Shown here: one piece after another, positions 19,466-31,794 of the stretch
Position numbering within the stretch: position 1 is the first letter of the stretch
Layout of the letters: each line of letters opens with the position of its first letter
DNA from: an uncultured Spirochaetota bacterium
GTDB lineage: Bacteria; Spirochaetota; UBA4802; UBA5550
NCBI GenBank assembly: GCA_937872225.1
Contig: CALMRZ010000081.1
Span: 1 to 64,000, forward strand
Direction of reading: 5' to 3'
Length of the DNA stretch: 64,000 bases
Notes under the pieces: model-generated
Database searches by the model: none
The model's input: the letters and a program-made list of their open reading frames with translations, nothing else
What the model was told of the DNA's origin: nothing
Position numbers and translations under genes: made by a program

Positions 19466-19720
19466 TTGAATAAGAAAAAAACGAGTTATGCGGTTTTTCA
19501 ATATTCAACGATAGGAATTCAACTTGCCGCGACAGTAACGCTGTTTGTTGTGGGCGGATATAAGCTTGATGAGTACCTGGACAGAACGCCGGTGCTCACA
19601 ATCATCGGGGCCTTTGCCGGAATGGGGATCGGCTTCTACCATCTGATAAAGCAACTTATGGAGATTGATGCAAAAGAGAAGAGTAAGGAAAATCAGGAAA
19701 GAAAAAAATGGCTCAGGTGA
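19466..19720 (+). CDS. atpZ: AtpZ/AtpI-type F0F1 ATP synthase accessory membrane protein
   Basis: An 84-residue protein with two membrane helices (about residues 14-31 and 40-60) and the pattern GGYKLDEYLDRTPVLTIIGAFAGMGIGFYHL, typical of the AtpZ/AtpQ family encoded at the head of F-type operons. Related proteins aid c-ring assembly or Mg transport. The start is a TTG at 19466, with AGGA 12 bases before it; the first helix follows directly. It opens the atp operon. The 157-base gap to atpB (19721-19877) shows nothing clear. Confidence 0.85.
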   Translation: MNKKKTSYAVFQYSTIGIQLAATVTLFVVGGYKLDEYLDRTPVLTIIGAFAGMGIGFYHLIKQLMEIDAKEKSKENQERKKWLR

Positions 19721-19877
19721 ATTAATCTTGATTTTTAACACTTATTTTTTTAAATGGTCATCAATAGAGAGTATATTTATAGCGGCACTGGAAAACAGGA
19801 TAATTGGTTAAGAGCATCTTACTGATGCGCTTTAGGTTGGATAGATAAAAAGTAAACCAAAGTTGTAGGAGATTCCC

Positions 19878-20828
19878 GTGAAACGGATAATTCCACTTGT
19901 CATAGTAATTGTTGCTTATGTTCTTTTCCTGATGCTGGTTATGGCTCCCTCCGAGCATCCTCATGAAGTGAGCGGTGTCGGTGAACTCGTTACCAGCCAC
20001 CTTACTGACAACGTCATTAAACATCAACACGCCTCACACAAAGATAATGTAATCACCACACAGTTGAAAGCGATCAACAACGCCATCGCCCATGTCAATG
20101 AGGGTCCCCTCAAGGACAAGCTCTTCGGCGTATTCGACATGCGGATAACCCGGTGGGTCATGATGATGTGGCTTGCCTTCCTCCTCTGCCTCGTTGTTTT
20201 CATTCCCCTCGCGTTCAAACTGAAAAGAGAAAAAATGGGCTCCGATTCGAAATGGGTAAACATGTGGGAAGCCCTGATAATTTATTTCGTGTATGATAAC
20301 ATCGTTGAGCCAAATTTTGAAGGGAAGTATGTGAAGAAGGCCATCCCTTACTTCGCGACGCTTTTCTTTTTCGTGCTGTTCTGCAATCTGCTGGGACTTC
20401 TGCCCGGCATGTCGACAGCAACCGGCAACCTGGCGGTGACCGGCGGGCTGGCGGTCCTGACCCTCTGCGGCATGATCGGCGTGGGCGTTGTCAAGCAGGG
20501 CCCGCTCTGGTTCTACAAGGGCACGGTTCCCCACGGCGTGCCCTTCATACTCGGCATTCTGCTCCTGTGGCCCATTGAGCTTGTGGGATTGGTGATCAAG
20601 CCGTTTGCGCTCACTGTCCGTCTCTTTGCGAACATGACCGCGGGACACGTTGTCATCCTTATATTCATATTTCTTGTCATGATGTTCCAGAACTTGTTCG
20701 TGGGGATAGGATCGGTCCTCGGGTCCCTCATGATCTACATGCTGGAGCTTCTGGTGGCATTCATCCAGGCGTTCATCTTTGCCGGCCTGTCGGCCATGTT
20801 TATCGGCTCATCGATGCACGCGCATTGA
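19878..20828 (+). CDS. atpB: ATP synthase F0 subunit a
   Basis: A 316-residue membrane subunit that forms the ion half-channels with the c-ring. The essential Arg is in PFALTVRLFANMTAGH (Arg248). The N-terminal 120 residues are longer than usual: one hydrophobic segment (residues 3-23), then a His-rich soluble stretch of about 65 residues (EHPHE, HQHASHK), then the first conserved helix. It ends MHAH. The start is GTG with AGGAGA five bases before it. E. coli subunit a is about 270 residues, so the extension explains the extra length. Confidence 0.95.
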   Translation: MKRIIPLVIVIVAYVLFLMLVMAPSEHPHEVSGVGELVTSHLTDNVIKHQHASHKDNVITTQLKAINNAIAHVNEGPLKDKLFGVFDMRITRWVMMMWLAFLLCLVVFIPLAFKLKREKMGSDSKWVNMWEALIIYFVYDNIVEPNFEGKYVKKAIPYFATLFFFVLFCNLLGLLPGMSTATGNLAVTGGLAVLTLCGMIGVGVVKQGPLWFYKGTVPHGVPFILGILLLWPIELVGLVIKPFALTVRLFANMTAGHVVILIFIFLVMMFQNLFVGIGSVLGSLMIYMLELLVAFIQAFIFAGLSAMFIGSSMHAH

Positions 20829-20847
20829 TGACAAGGGAGATTGCACA

Positions 20848-20875
20848 TAAATTAATTTACTTGTAAATTAATTTA
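20848..20875. other. Perfect AT-rich inverted repeat between atpB and atpE
   Basis: TAAATTAATTTAC (20848-20860) pairs with GTAAATTAATTTA (20863-20875), 13 bp around a two-base centre. There is no T-tract, and the operon continues, so it is not a terminator. It lies 45 bases upstream of the atpE ribosome site and may form an mRNA stability or processing hairpin that lets the c subunit be made in excess. Confidence 0.7.
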
Positions 20876-20920
20876 ACATAAAGGGGTAAAATTAAGTATC
20901 AAAACACCTAGGAGGAAATG

Positions 20921-21214
20921 ATGGAATATTTAGGATTGTCGTATCTGGGAGCTGGTTTAGGTGCTGGTCTTGTTGTTATCGGCGCTGCAATGGGTATCGG
21001 CCGTCTGGCCTCTGGCGCTATCGAAGGCATGGCTCGTCAGCCTGAATTGAGCGGCGACCTCAGAACGGCTATGATTATCGCAGCGGCTCTTATCGAAGGT
21101 TTTACGTTCTTCGCTCTCGTTATTACCTTCATGCTCGCCATCCAGAAGCAGCAGACGCCGGTTCAGCCCACAGCTGAAAAAGCTCCTGCGGCAGCGGAAG
21201 AAGTGAAAAAGTAA
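20921..21214 (+). CDS. atpE: ATP synthase F0 subunit c
   Basis: A 97-residue proteolipid of the rotor ring. Two helices flank the polar loop ARQPELSGD; the ion-carrying carboxylate is Glu59 in AALIEGFTFF. The Gln and Ser/Thr ligands that mark sodium-specific rings (for example Ilyobacter) are not at the matching places, so proton coupling is inferred. After helix 2 there is an unusual Pro/Ala/Glu/Lys tail of about 22 residues (QKQQTPVQPTAEKAPAA...), longer than in typical c subunits. GGAGG lies five bases before ATG 20921, preferred over ATG 20918. Confidence 0.96.
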   Translation: MEYLGLSYLGAGLGAGLVVIGAAMGIGRLASGAIEGMARQPELSGDLRTAMIIAAALIEGFTFFALVITFMLAIQKQQTPVQPTAEKAPAAAEEVKK

Positions 21215-21286
21215 TAAAAGCCTAAGCAGTTGCCTTTTCTTGCATACGCTTAGTAGAGTTTTAGCTTTTTAAAGAAGGTAAGTTAT

Positions 21287-21796
21287 ATGGAATTCTTGAA
21301 AGAAGGATTGCTCAGGGTCGATCCAGGTCTAATGCTGTGGACGATCATTACATTCATCGTGCTTGTCCTGATCATGTGGAAAGCCGCGTGGAGGCCGATT
21401 GTCGACGCACTGGACGCCAGGGCAGAAAAGATTCGATTTGACATCGATAACGCAGAGCGGACCCGTCAGGAAGCTGAAAAGCTGCTGAGCCAGCACAAGG
21501 CCATGATGGACAACGCCCGCAATGAGGCGTCTCAGATCATTGCCAAGGGCAGGGAAGAGGCCGAGAAAATGAAGGCCGAGATCGTGGAAAAGGCGACCAC
21601 CGAATCCAGGACTATTGCGGATCGCGCCAAGAAAGAGATCGACCTTGCGAAGGATAAAGCGCTTTTGGACATCAAGACGGAAGTTGTTCTGCTGTCGACT
21701 GAAATTGCGTCGAAGATAATAAACAAGAACATTAAGCCTGAAGATCAGAAAGCTCTTGTCGAAGAAGCTTTGAATAAAATAGGGACAGTTCAGTAA
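21287..21796 (+). CDS. atpF: ATP synthase F0 subunit b
   Basis: The 169-residue peripheral-stalk subunit: one N-terminal membrane helix (about residues 14-32, LMLWTIITFIVLVLIMWKA) followed by the conserved W(R)PI and a long charged coiled coil to the end. The length is typical and a single b gene is present, so the stalk is expected to be a b2 homodimer. The TAA stop lies inside a strong inverted repeat (21783-21811). Confidence 0.96.
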   Translation: MEFLKEGLLRVDPGLMLWTIITFIVLVLIMWKAAWRPIVDALDARAEKIRFDIDNAERTRQEAEKLLSQHKAMMDNARNEASQIIAKGREEAEKMKAEIVEKATTESRTIADRAKKEIDLAKDKALLDIKTEVVLLSTEIASKIINKNIKPEDQKALVEEALNKIGTVQ

Positions 21797-21811
21797 TTTG
21801 CTGAACTGTCC
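21783..21811. other. Perfect inverted repeat spanning the atpF stop codon
   Basis: GGACAGTTCAG (21783-21793) pairs with CTGAACTGTCC (21801-21811), 11 bp with loop TAATTTG, where the loop starts with the atpF TAA. The following bases are not a T-run and the operon continues into atpH 32 bases later. It could be a processing or translational-coupling structure. Confidence 0.7.
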
Positions 21812-21842
21812 TCATATTTAATCTTTATAACAGGGTAATAAC

Positions 21843-23919
<2,077 letters not shown>

Positions 23920-23938
23920 ACTACGAAGGTATTAGACT

Positions 23939-24820
23939 GTGGCTACTCAAAGGGATATAAAAAAGAGGATAAAATCCGTCAGCAATACCCGGAAGATCAC
24001 CAGTACCATGGAGATGGTGTCGACCGCGAAGATGAAGAAGATGCAGGGACGGCTCGAAATGACCAAACCGTACGAGCTGAAGGTCAATGAGATTCTAGCT
24101 AACCTGGTCAACTCGGGCGTCACGGTATCGGAAGACCCCCATTTCAGGGAATCTGATGATCCGGCGCGGGTCCTGGTGTTGCAGATTACGGGTAATCGTG
24201 GACTGTGCGGCAGCTATAACACCAACGTTATAGAAAACACGATGAACTTCAAGAACAAGCTTGCCGAAGAGCAGAGAGACACGCAGGTGTATGTCGTGGG
24301 TAAAAAGGCAATCGCTTTCTACAATTTCATGAAGATGCCTATGTTCAAGTCCATGATAAACCCCGAGGACAAGCTGAACTTTGAAGATGCCGCAATTATA
24401 GGGAACGAGTTGAGGAGCCTCTTCCTCAGCGGTGAGTTCCATGAGATCTGGATATCCTATACAAAAGTGAAATCGTCATCTTCTCAAAAGCCGACGATGA
24501 CCAGGCTTCTTCCGATTCTTCTCGAAGAGGAGGAAATCAAAGACATGTATCCCGGGGCGCAGCTCGAATTTTACTTCGAGCCGAATCCCACGAGGATTTT
24601 CGCCTACCTCATTCAGCTGTATCTGAAAGTGAAGCTGTACACTTGCTTCCTCGAGTCTTCCTTTTCAGAGCAGTTCGCGCGGCGGGTGGCCATGAAGAAT
24701 GCAAGCGACGCATCTTCTGAAATGATCCGGGATCTTACGATCACATATAACCGCGCCCGTCAGGCCAAGATCACCAAGGAGATTTCGGAGATCGTCGGCG
24801 GCGCCGCGGCTCTCAAATAG
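23939..24820 (+). CDS. atpG: ATP synthase F1 subunit gamma
   Basis: The 293-residue central rotor shaft. Conserved ends are present: an N-terminal KKRIKSVSNTRKITSTMEMV helix, the GNRGLCGSYN signature in the middle and a C-terminal NRARQAKITKEISEIVGGA helix. The start is GTG with GAAGG about ten bases upstream. The length is normal. Confidence 0.97.
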   Translation: MATQRDIKKRIKSVSNTRKITSTMEMVSTAKMKKMQGRLEMTKPYELKVNEILANLVNSGVTVSEDPHFRESDDPARVLVLQITGNRGLCGSYNTNVIENTMNFKNKLAEEQRDTQVYVVGKKAIAFYNFMKMPMFKSMINPEDKLNFEDAAIIGNELRSLFLSGEFHEIWISYTKVKSSSSQKPTMTRLLPILLEEEEIKDMYPGAQLEFYFEPNPTRIFAYLIQLYLKVKLYTCFLESSFSEQFARRVAMKNASDASSEMIRDLTITYNRARQAKITKEISEIVGGAAALK

Positions 24821-24841
24821 AAATATATATTCGTTGATTGA

Positions 24842-26275
<1,434 letters not shown>

Positions 26276-26281
26276 TAACCA

Positions 26282-26686
26282 ATGAAGAAGATAAAATGCA
26301 GCATCTTAACGCCGGACCGATATCTTTACGAAGGTGAAGTCGCATTTGCCGTGGTGCAGGCGCACAATGGCGAGATGGGCTTCCTCGTCGATCATGCTCC
26401 ACTTATTTCAGAACTGGGTATCGGTGAAGTTCGGTTGCAGGACGGTAAAACGACCGAATACTTCGTCGTGGAAGGCGGTGTTGTGGAGATACGCGACAAT
26501 AAGCTGATTATCATTGCAGAAACAGCGAGCAAGAAGGATGAACTGGACAAGGCCGCCCTTGAAGAAAAGCTGAAAGAGCTGAAAGAGCAAAAGGAAAGGG
26601 AGATCAAGGCGTTTTCCCCCGAATGGGTCAGGTTCCAGGGCGAAGAGAAACGTGTCAAGGCGCGAATTAAGGTTGCCAGCAGATAA
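26282..26686 (+). CDS. atpC: ATP synthase F1 subunit epsilon
   Basis: The 134-residue subunit has an N-terminal beta-sandwich (CSILTPDRYLYEGEVAFAVV, GEMGFLVDHAPLIS) and a C-terminal helical hairpin that can inhibit hydrolysis. Six bases separate it from atpD. It closes the operon and a strong terminator follows. Confidence 0.96.
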   Translation: MKKIKCSILTPDRYLYEGEVAFAVVQAHNGEMGFLVDHAPLISELGIGEVRLQDGKTTEYFVVEGGVVEIRDNKLIIIAETASKKDELDKAALEEKLKELKEQKEREIKAFSPEWVRFQGEEKRVKARIKVASR

Positions 26687-26710
26687 AAAACTATCTTATA
26701 ACTCAATATA

Positions 26711-26744
26711 AAAAAAGGATGGCAGAAATGCCATCCTTTTTTTT
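26711..26744 (+). terminator. Rho-independent terminator of the atp operon
   Basis: GGATGGCA (26717-26724) pairs with TGCCATCC (26729-26736) around a GAAA tetraloop, flanked by six As and eight Ts. Confidence 0.95.
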
Positions 26745-27025
26745 ATGGCGGAGGATCAACAGGATCGGACTTTGCAAGCTGATACACCTGCAGAAACAGG
26801 GTGTTTCCGGAACTGGCCGCATTGACAATATCCCTAGGAAGTATGGATATAATGGATGGGCCGTGCCGGATTAACAAAAATTGTCATTACTATCATGTTC
26901 GCATTATATGATGGTTTTTAATGCCGTTTTGGAAAGGATACTTAAATATCTTGATTTATTTTGCAGAATAATCGATATTATATACAGGTAAATCTGTCCT
27001 GGAATAGGGGCAGGTTATGTCGCAA

Positions 27026-27055
27026 TTGACGGACTTTAATAAACTGAATTATAAA
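27026..27055 (+). promoter_or_regulatory. Sigma-70 type promoter of the signalling block
   Basis: TTGACG (27026-27031) and TATAAA (27050-27055) are 18 bases apart. Transcription would start near 27062, only about 14 bases before the ATG at 27076, with no Shine-Dalgarno sequence, so translation may be nearly leaderless. The rest of the 26745-27075 gap shows nothing I can name. Confidence 0.6.
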
Positions 27056-27075
27056 GGGTCTGTGCTGATTACCAT

Positions 27076-29103
27076 ATGGCTAAAGACATAATACAACAGG
27101 CGGGCGGCAAGGCCGACAGCACCATTATAAGCTTACCGGAAAGTGTTAAGAAGAGCCTGCCCAGTGATTTTGACATTGGCGCTATCGGGAAAATTGACCT
27201 GCGGGAAGCCGAATCGATCGCCAATGAAGACATTCTTCTCATCAAGGAAAGTGAGCTCATTGAAGGGCTTGATAATTTCGACATTATACCCATCGAGGAG
27301 GATGGTAAAGCCTCGTCTGCTGATTTGTCACGGGTGGACGACCGGAAAATAGCCCTTACGGCGGAGATAGAACGTATTGTCGATCGTATAATAAAACATG
27401 GCAGAAAAACCGAAGAGGCGCCCGCCGAGGAAGATGAAAAGACGGAATACGAAGAAGAAACCGCGCCGGTAATTGAGATAAAAAAGAAAGACGAGCTGGA
27501 GTATGATGACGGCCGTACATGGATATCCCTTGAAGAATTGGAAAAGTACGATGAACATGGCCATAAATGGACACCGCTTGAGGAGCTTCTTCTGGAAGGC
27601 GGCAAGGATGATCGTGAAGCAGGGAGAAGGGAAGAGAAGAAGGACGGCAGGCCATCCGGGGAAGCCGCGGCCGAAAAGACGGAGGGAATCAGAAGTGAAA
27701 AACCTCTCATGGTTGAGGGCTATATAGAGAGTGACGATGAATACGTCATCTGGGACATGCCTCCCGAGAAGAGGGTTGAAAAGGTACAAGCAACCGCCAA
27801 ACCCGTAAGTCTGGGAAAAACGGCCCCCTCGACCGACGGTGAACAGAAAAAAACGAACGAGATACATGAAAAAGATACCGTAACGAAAGAGGACGAGGTC
27901 GTCATTTCAATGGAAGACCTCGATGGGCCCGTAAAGGTAGAAAAGAAAAATGCCGAGGAACTGGCGCCTGTTGAATTTACGGATACGCTGAAGCAGACTG
28001 AACCAGGTGTCGATGTCATAGGAAAACCGGAACGTTTGAGTGAAGACCGTCAAAGCCAGCAGTACAGGGACCTGGTCTTGTCAGGCATGATCGGGGACTC
28101 GCGGGAGATCGGAGAGGTTTACTTCATCGATGACGCAACGAACGGGAAGGAACGGGAAGAAAAGAGCATCTTCGACGAGAGCGATCTTGACAAGATCATA
28201 TCGGGAATCGTGCAGGTGGATGAAGGTTCGGCCTATATGCTCGGCGAAGCCAACGTGGAAGAAGACAGGGAACGGATTGCCGTTATAGCCGGTGAATTGA
28301 TGCAGGCCCATGAAGACCTTTTCGTGGATCTGGATTACAAATACGGCGATGAAGAGCTTGACTATATACATGCGGCTATAGTTGAAGAGGACTATGCCGG
28401 TTACATCCGGGAAATTGACGAATTTTTCGGGATTCCCGGGGGCCGGACCATCCCGGCGGCAGTGGAGCTCCTCGGCCTTACGGCCGATGAGTTCGACACC
28501 ATTGAGGACACGCTGTTCCAGGATGAATTCAAGGATATCCATCTATATGACCGGTATCACCTGTATGAATTTGACCGCGCCTCCCGCGCAGGGGGGGGGC
28601 GTGACAGGAAGAACTGCCGGTATCTTCTTCCCGAAGAAAACAGCCTGATGGATGATGAACGGGACTCCATAGAAAGCGATGTCTCTTCCGCCAGCGCCCT
28701 GATTTTCGAGGAAGACATACAGGACATCACCGAGCAGCTCATCAAGCGGACCGGAAAGACGGAGGCCGAGATCCGTGACCTGGTGGAAAAAACGTTCGGG
28801 ATTGAATCACTGATCGAAGGCCCCGGTGAAGCAACGGGGGTGGCCGCCGTTCATGAAGAAGAAGGGCCGTCAGCCGCAGAGGGGATCACCGATATCACCG
28901 ACCGTGTCGTGATCCTTGACAACGAGGCCGACGTGGACCGTTTTGTGAAAGAATTTCCGGAAGGGAAGCAGATGAATATCAAGATGCTCCTCAAGTACCT
29001 CGATGGACTGTTCGAAACCCTGCCGGAAGAAATTATTAAAAAATTCGCCAGCTCCGAGTATTTCGAGTTGTACCTGAAAGTGTTGAATGAACTGGGTGTG
29101 TAG
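27076..29103 (+). CDS. Large acidic protein of unknown function
   Basis: A 675-residue, strongly acidic soluble protein without signal peptide or membrane segment and with no domain I recognise. Short Glu/Asp-rich stretches alternate with predicted helices. Notable parts are IDLREAESIANEDILLIKESELIEG near residue 35, a WISLEELEKYDEHGHKWTPLEELL segment with a repeated W-[TI]-[PS]-LEEL pattern near 150-170, and a more folded C-terminal half from about residue 400 (YIREIDEFFGIPGG, then ITEQLIKRTGKTEAEIRDLVEKTFGI). It is the first gene of a block of signalling proteins, two bases upstream of the GAF protein, so a scaffold or partner role is a guess from context. The start codon has no ribosome site. 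Confidence 0.75.
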   Translation: MAKDIIQQAGGKADSTIISLPESVKKSLPSDFDIGAIGKIDLREAESIANEDILLIKESELIEGLDNFDIIPIEEDGKASSADLSRVDDRKIALTAEIERIVDRIIKHGRKTEEAPAEEDEKTEYEEETAPVIEIKKKDELEYDDGRTWISLEELEKYDEHGHKWTPLEELLLEGGKDDREAGRREEKKDGRPSGEAAAEKTEGIRSEKPLMVEGYIESDDEYVIWDMPPEKRVEKVQATAKPVSLGKTAPSTDGEQKKTNEIHEKDTVTKEDEVVISMEDLDGPVKVEKKNAEELAPVEFTDTLKQTEPGVDVIGKPERLSEDRQSQQYRDLVLSGMIGDSREIGEVYFIDDATNGKEREEKSIFDESDLDKIISGIVQVDEGSAYMLGEANVEEDRERIAVIAGELMQAHEDLFVDLDYKYGDEELDYIHAAIVEEDYAGYIREIDEFFGIPGGRTIPAAVELLGLTADEFDTIEDTLFQDEFKDIHLYDRYHLYEFDRASRAGGGRDRKNCRYLLPEENSLMDDERDSIESDVSSASALIFEEDIQDITEQLIKRTGKTEAEIRDLVEKTFGIESLIEGPGEATGVAAVHEEEGPSAAEGITDITDRVVILDNEADVDRFVKEFPEGKQMNIKMLLKYLDGLFETLPEEIIKKFASSEYFELYLKVLNELGV

Positions 29104-29105
29104 TT

Positions 29106-30881
29106 ATGGGTCTGCTGGAAAAAGCGTTAAATTTCAAAAAAGAAATAAGCGGTAACGGGAAAAAAACCATCATGGACCGGATAACAGGCCCTGCTGAAAC
29201 CGGTCTTCCCGGGGAAAAGCCTGCCGCATCGGCAGCCGGACGGGAAGAAGCCGATATTCTCTACCTCGGCCGTGAGGACCTCGTGTCCGTTGACGATGAA
29301 ACCGCGGGTAAAGACGCTGCGTCGGAGCCGCAGACAGCTGCGGGATCCGGGGGCGGGGCGCGGTCTGACGCAAAACCGAAATTCACCATCGAAGCGGAGG
29401 AAAAGTCTGCCGGGCCCCAGACGAAACAGGCATGGGATGACAGCGGAGTGCTCCTCGACAACCTGGCGCTCTATGAACTCAGCAGGGACCTGCTGAAGGC
29501 GGCATCGACAAAAGAGCTCTTTGACGTGATACTGTTTTCGGTCATGGGCCAGGTTGGCGCGTCGTCCTCGTCAATAATGATGCCGAGCAAAGAAATCCCC
29601 GATGAGTGGGAAATAGAAGAATCGCGCGGTGTCACCATCAATAAAGACGAAGTGGTATTCAGGCCCCACGCTGGCATATTAAAGGAGCTGATCACGAGAA
29701 AAGAGATCCTCGATATGGACGAATTCAAGGATGATCCCGCTTTCAGCGACGATTATTACAACTATATATCCATAGACGCCAAGCTCCTGGTGCCCATCAC
29801 GTTCAACGATGATATCCTGGGCGTCATTGTCCTGGGCAACAAGCTGAACAACATGGATTACACCGGAGAAGAAAAGGGATTTTTCAATATTATTGCTGAA
29901 TACTCGGCATTTTCATACCGGGCAATACGCTTCAAGGAAGTGAATGATGCCGGGAGCGGTCCGGGGTCCCATATCTCCGCGGTTGACAGGATCAGGGGCA
30001 GGATAGCCGCTGAGGGAGGGATCGGCAGGGTGCGTGAAATCATCCGGGATGAATTCACGGGACTCGGGATAACCGGCTTCTCGATTTTTGTGAAAGATGA
30101 AGGCAGCAGGGACTTTGTATTTTTCACTGCCGAGCTGGAAAACCGGCTCAAGCTGGATGAACCGGATTTCCGAATTCCGTCAACGGCCACACTGATCCAG
30201 GACATCGCCCGCTCGGAAAGCCCCATCATGTTCAACGAGCCGCAGCGGTCCAAGTCGCTCATCGAGATATTTACCGACAGGCAGTTGAAGGCAATGTCGA
30301 TCCTTGACCTGTTTACCTTCAAACTGGCCAACGATCTTCTGGGGTTCGTGATGATCTATGAAATGTCGGATTCATCGCCGCTGGACTATATCCACGCCAG
30401 GATCATGAAATTCATGGATTTTATCTTTCCGTATGTCACCATTGTGAGGGAGATGGAATACCGCCGCGGGTCATACATGGACACGATAGAAAGGGTGTTC
30501 CACCGTGTTAACGACGAGATAAAAAATGCCAGGGATCTTTCCATCCCGGTAACGCTGGTGCTGATCTCGATAAAAAATTTCAAACGCTACCAGGCGTTGT
30601 TCGGAAACGAAAAAGTGAAAAGCATGTTCATCCATTTCGAGAAATTTTCCCGGACCAGGCTCGGCGAACGGGACTTCTCGGTCCGTTTCGACCGGAGCAA
30701 GATCCTCCTTGTCCTGCCGGGCAAGGACAAGAAATTCGCGGTTCCCCTGGCGAATGCTATCTGCAATGAGATGACCCAGTCCTTCAGCACCAGGGACGTG
30801 CAGTTGCTGGTTACGTTCCTGGCCGCGGAATACCCGATTGACGGAAAAGACGCCTACGCCCTGGTGGACGCGGTTAGTTAG
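29106..30881 (+). CDS. GAF-domain protein with a degenerate GGDEF-like C-terminus
   Basis: A 591-residue cytosolic protein. After an acidic low-complexity linker (residues 20-120), a GAF domain spans about 125-280 (LYELSRDLLKAASTKELFDVIL to YSAFSYRAIRFKE). A second GAF-like region covers about 290-450. The C-terminal 120 residues have GGDEF-fold order (PVTLVLISIKNFKRYQALFG, then a strand ending in VRFDRSKILLVLPG), but the catalytic GG(D/E)EF loop is replaced by FDRSK. It therefore should not make c-di-GMP and may bind nucleotide or act as a dimer/receiver module. Gene order and near-overlap with the acidic protein suggest the two work together. Confidence 0.8.
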   Translation: MGLLEKALNFKKEISGNGKKTIMDRITGPAETGLPGEKPAASAAGREEADILYLGREDLVSVDDETAGKDAASEPQTAAGSGGGARSDAKPKFTIEAEEKSAGPQTKQAWDDSGVLLDNLALYELSRDLLKAASTKELFDVILFSVMGQVGASSSSIMMPSKEIPDEWEIEESRGVTINKDEVVFRPHAGILKELITRKEILDMDEFKDDPAFSDDYYNYISIDAKLLVPITFNDDILGVIVLGNKLNNMDYTGEEKGFFNIIAEYSAFSYRAIRFKEVNDAGSGPGSHISAVDRIRGRIAAEGGIGRVREIIRDEFTGLGITGFSIFVKDEGSRDFVFFTAELENRLKLDEPDFRIPSTATLIQDIARSESPIMFNEPQRSKSLIEIFTDRQLKAMSILDLFTFKLANDLLGFVMIYEMSDSSPLDYIHARIMKFMDFIFPYVTIVREMEYRRGSYMDTIERVFHRVNDEIKNARDLSIPVTLVLISIKNFKRYQALFGNEKVKSMFIHFEKFSRTRLGERDFSVRFDRSKILLVLPGKDKKFAVPLANAICNEMTQSFSTRDVQLLVTFLAAEYPIDGKDAYALVDAVS

Positions 30882-30941
30882 ACCGGGGCAATCCGGGCCG
30901 TTATCCCGCCGGAACAATGACATCAGCGACCGAAAATCCAA

Positions 30942-31742
30942 ATGATCTTCAATGAGTCCGAGTACATCAGGATCCCGGTCGGGGATTATTCAATCGGAAT
31001 TTCCCCCATGGTGCTGGATACGGCAATCGGCGCCCTGAAGGAAGGTGCCGTCAGGAGCGAGTTCCTCGCCAATGCATGTCCAGAACATGTTGTCCATGTC
31101 GATGACGTCTTTATCAGGAAGACCCTTGCGACTTATCGCGATTTTTTGGCCTTCGCGCAGGACACCGGGTACCTGACCGAGGGAGAACGCCAGGGGTGGG
31201 GCTGGATATGGCAGGATGGGCGGTGGCAGAAGAAATCGGGCGTCAGCTGGAGATGTCCCTTCGGCACTTCCGATGATAAACGGTACCGGAACAACGATGA
31301 TATGCCGGTCATGCAGGTGAGCTGGAATGACGCGGCGGCATACTGTGCATGGTTTTCCGGCAGGGCGGGTCGCTCGGCGCGCCTGCCGCGTGAGGCGGAA
31401 TGGGAGGTTTTCGCGGGGATAAGCGGCGTATGCGGCATGGGGGATTGGGCCCGGGGAACATCGGATCCTCCCCCGAAACCGAACCTGCTGGAAGCAATAC
31501 GCGAGCTCCCTGGAGGAAGCGGTCATGCAACGGGACTTCTCTGGGAATGGGTTGATGACTGGTATGACCGTTATCCAGGAGGGAGTGATCACAGGGATTT
31601 CGGAACTGTTTACAAGGTTCTCCGCGGCGGTTCTGTGCTGAGTCTCCCCGTGCAGAAAACGCGGGAATTCAGGCTCAGGAAATGCCCCACTGCCCGGAGT
31701 CCCTATTATGGATTCCGGGTCGCCTGTTTCGTCAACCACTGA
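30942..31742 (+). CDS. SUMF1/FGE-sulfatase-fold protein lacking the catalytic cysteines
   Basis: A 266-residue protein with the formylglycine-generating-enzyme fold: PVMQVSWNDAAAYCAWFSGR, RLPREAEWEVFA, LLWEWVDDWYD, then VLRGGSVLSL and YYGFRVACF at the end. True FGE enzymes have two Cys just after the RGGS strand; here that region reads SVLSLPVQ, so sulfatase activation is not expected. Most bacterial members are binding or signalling modules fused to or encoded near kinases and phosphatases, which fits this neighbourhood. No signal peptide is seen. Confidence 0.85.
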   Translation: MIFNESEYIRIPVGDYSIGISPMVLDTAIGALKEGAVRSEFLANACPEHVVHVDDVFIRKTLATYRDFLAFAQDTGYLTEGERQGWGWIWQDGRWQKKSGVSWRCPFGTSDDKRYRNNDDMPVMQVSWNDAAAYCAWFSGRAGRSARLPREAEWEVFAGISGVCGMGDWARGTSDPPPKPNLLEAIRELPGGSGHATGLLWEWVDDWYDRYPGGSDHRDFGTVYKVLRGGSVLSLPVQKTREFRLRKCPTARSPYYGFRVACFVNH

Positions 31743-31794
31743 GAGTTCCGGTTTTTTTATTGTCATTCGCCTGCCGTTTTATTACTGTTACACC

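Noticed and set aside
20921-21214. A sodium-type c-ring
   Set aside because: The Gln and Ser/Thr ligands of known Na+ rings are not at the matching positions; the site reads IEGF, as in proton rings.
30942-31742. A true formylglycine-generating enzyme
   Set aside because: Both catalytic Cys after the RGGS strand are missing and no sulfatase is encoded nearby.
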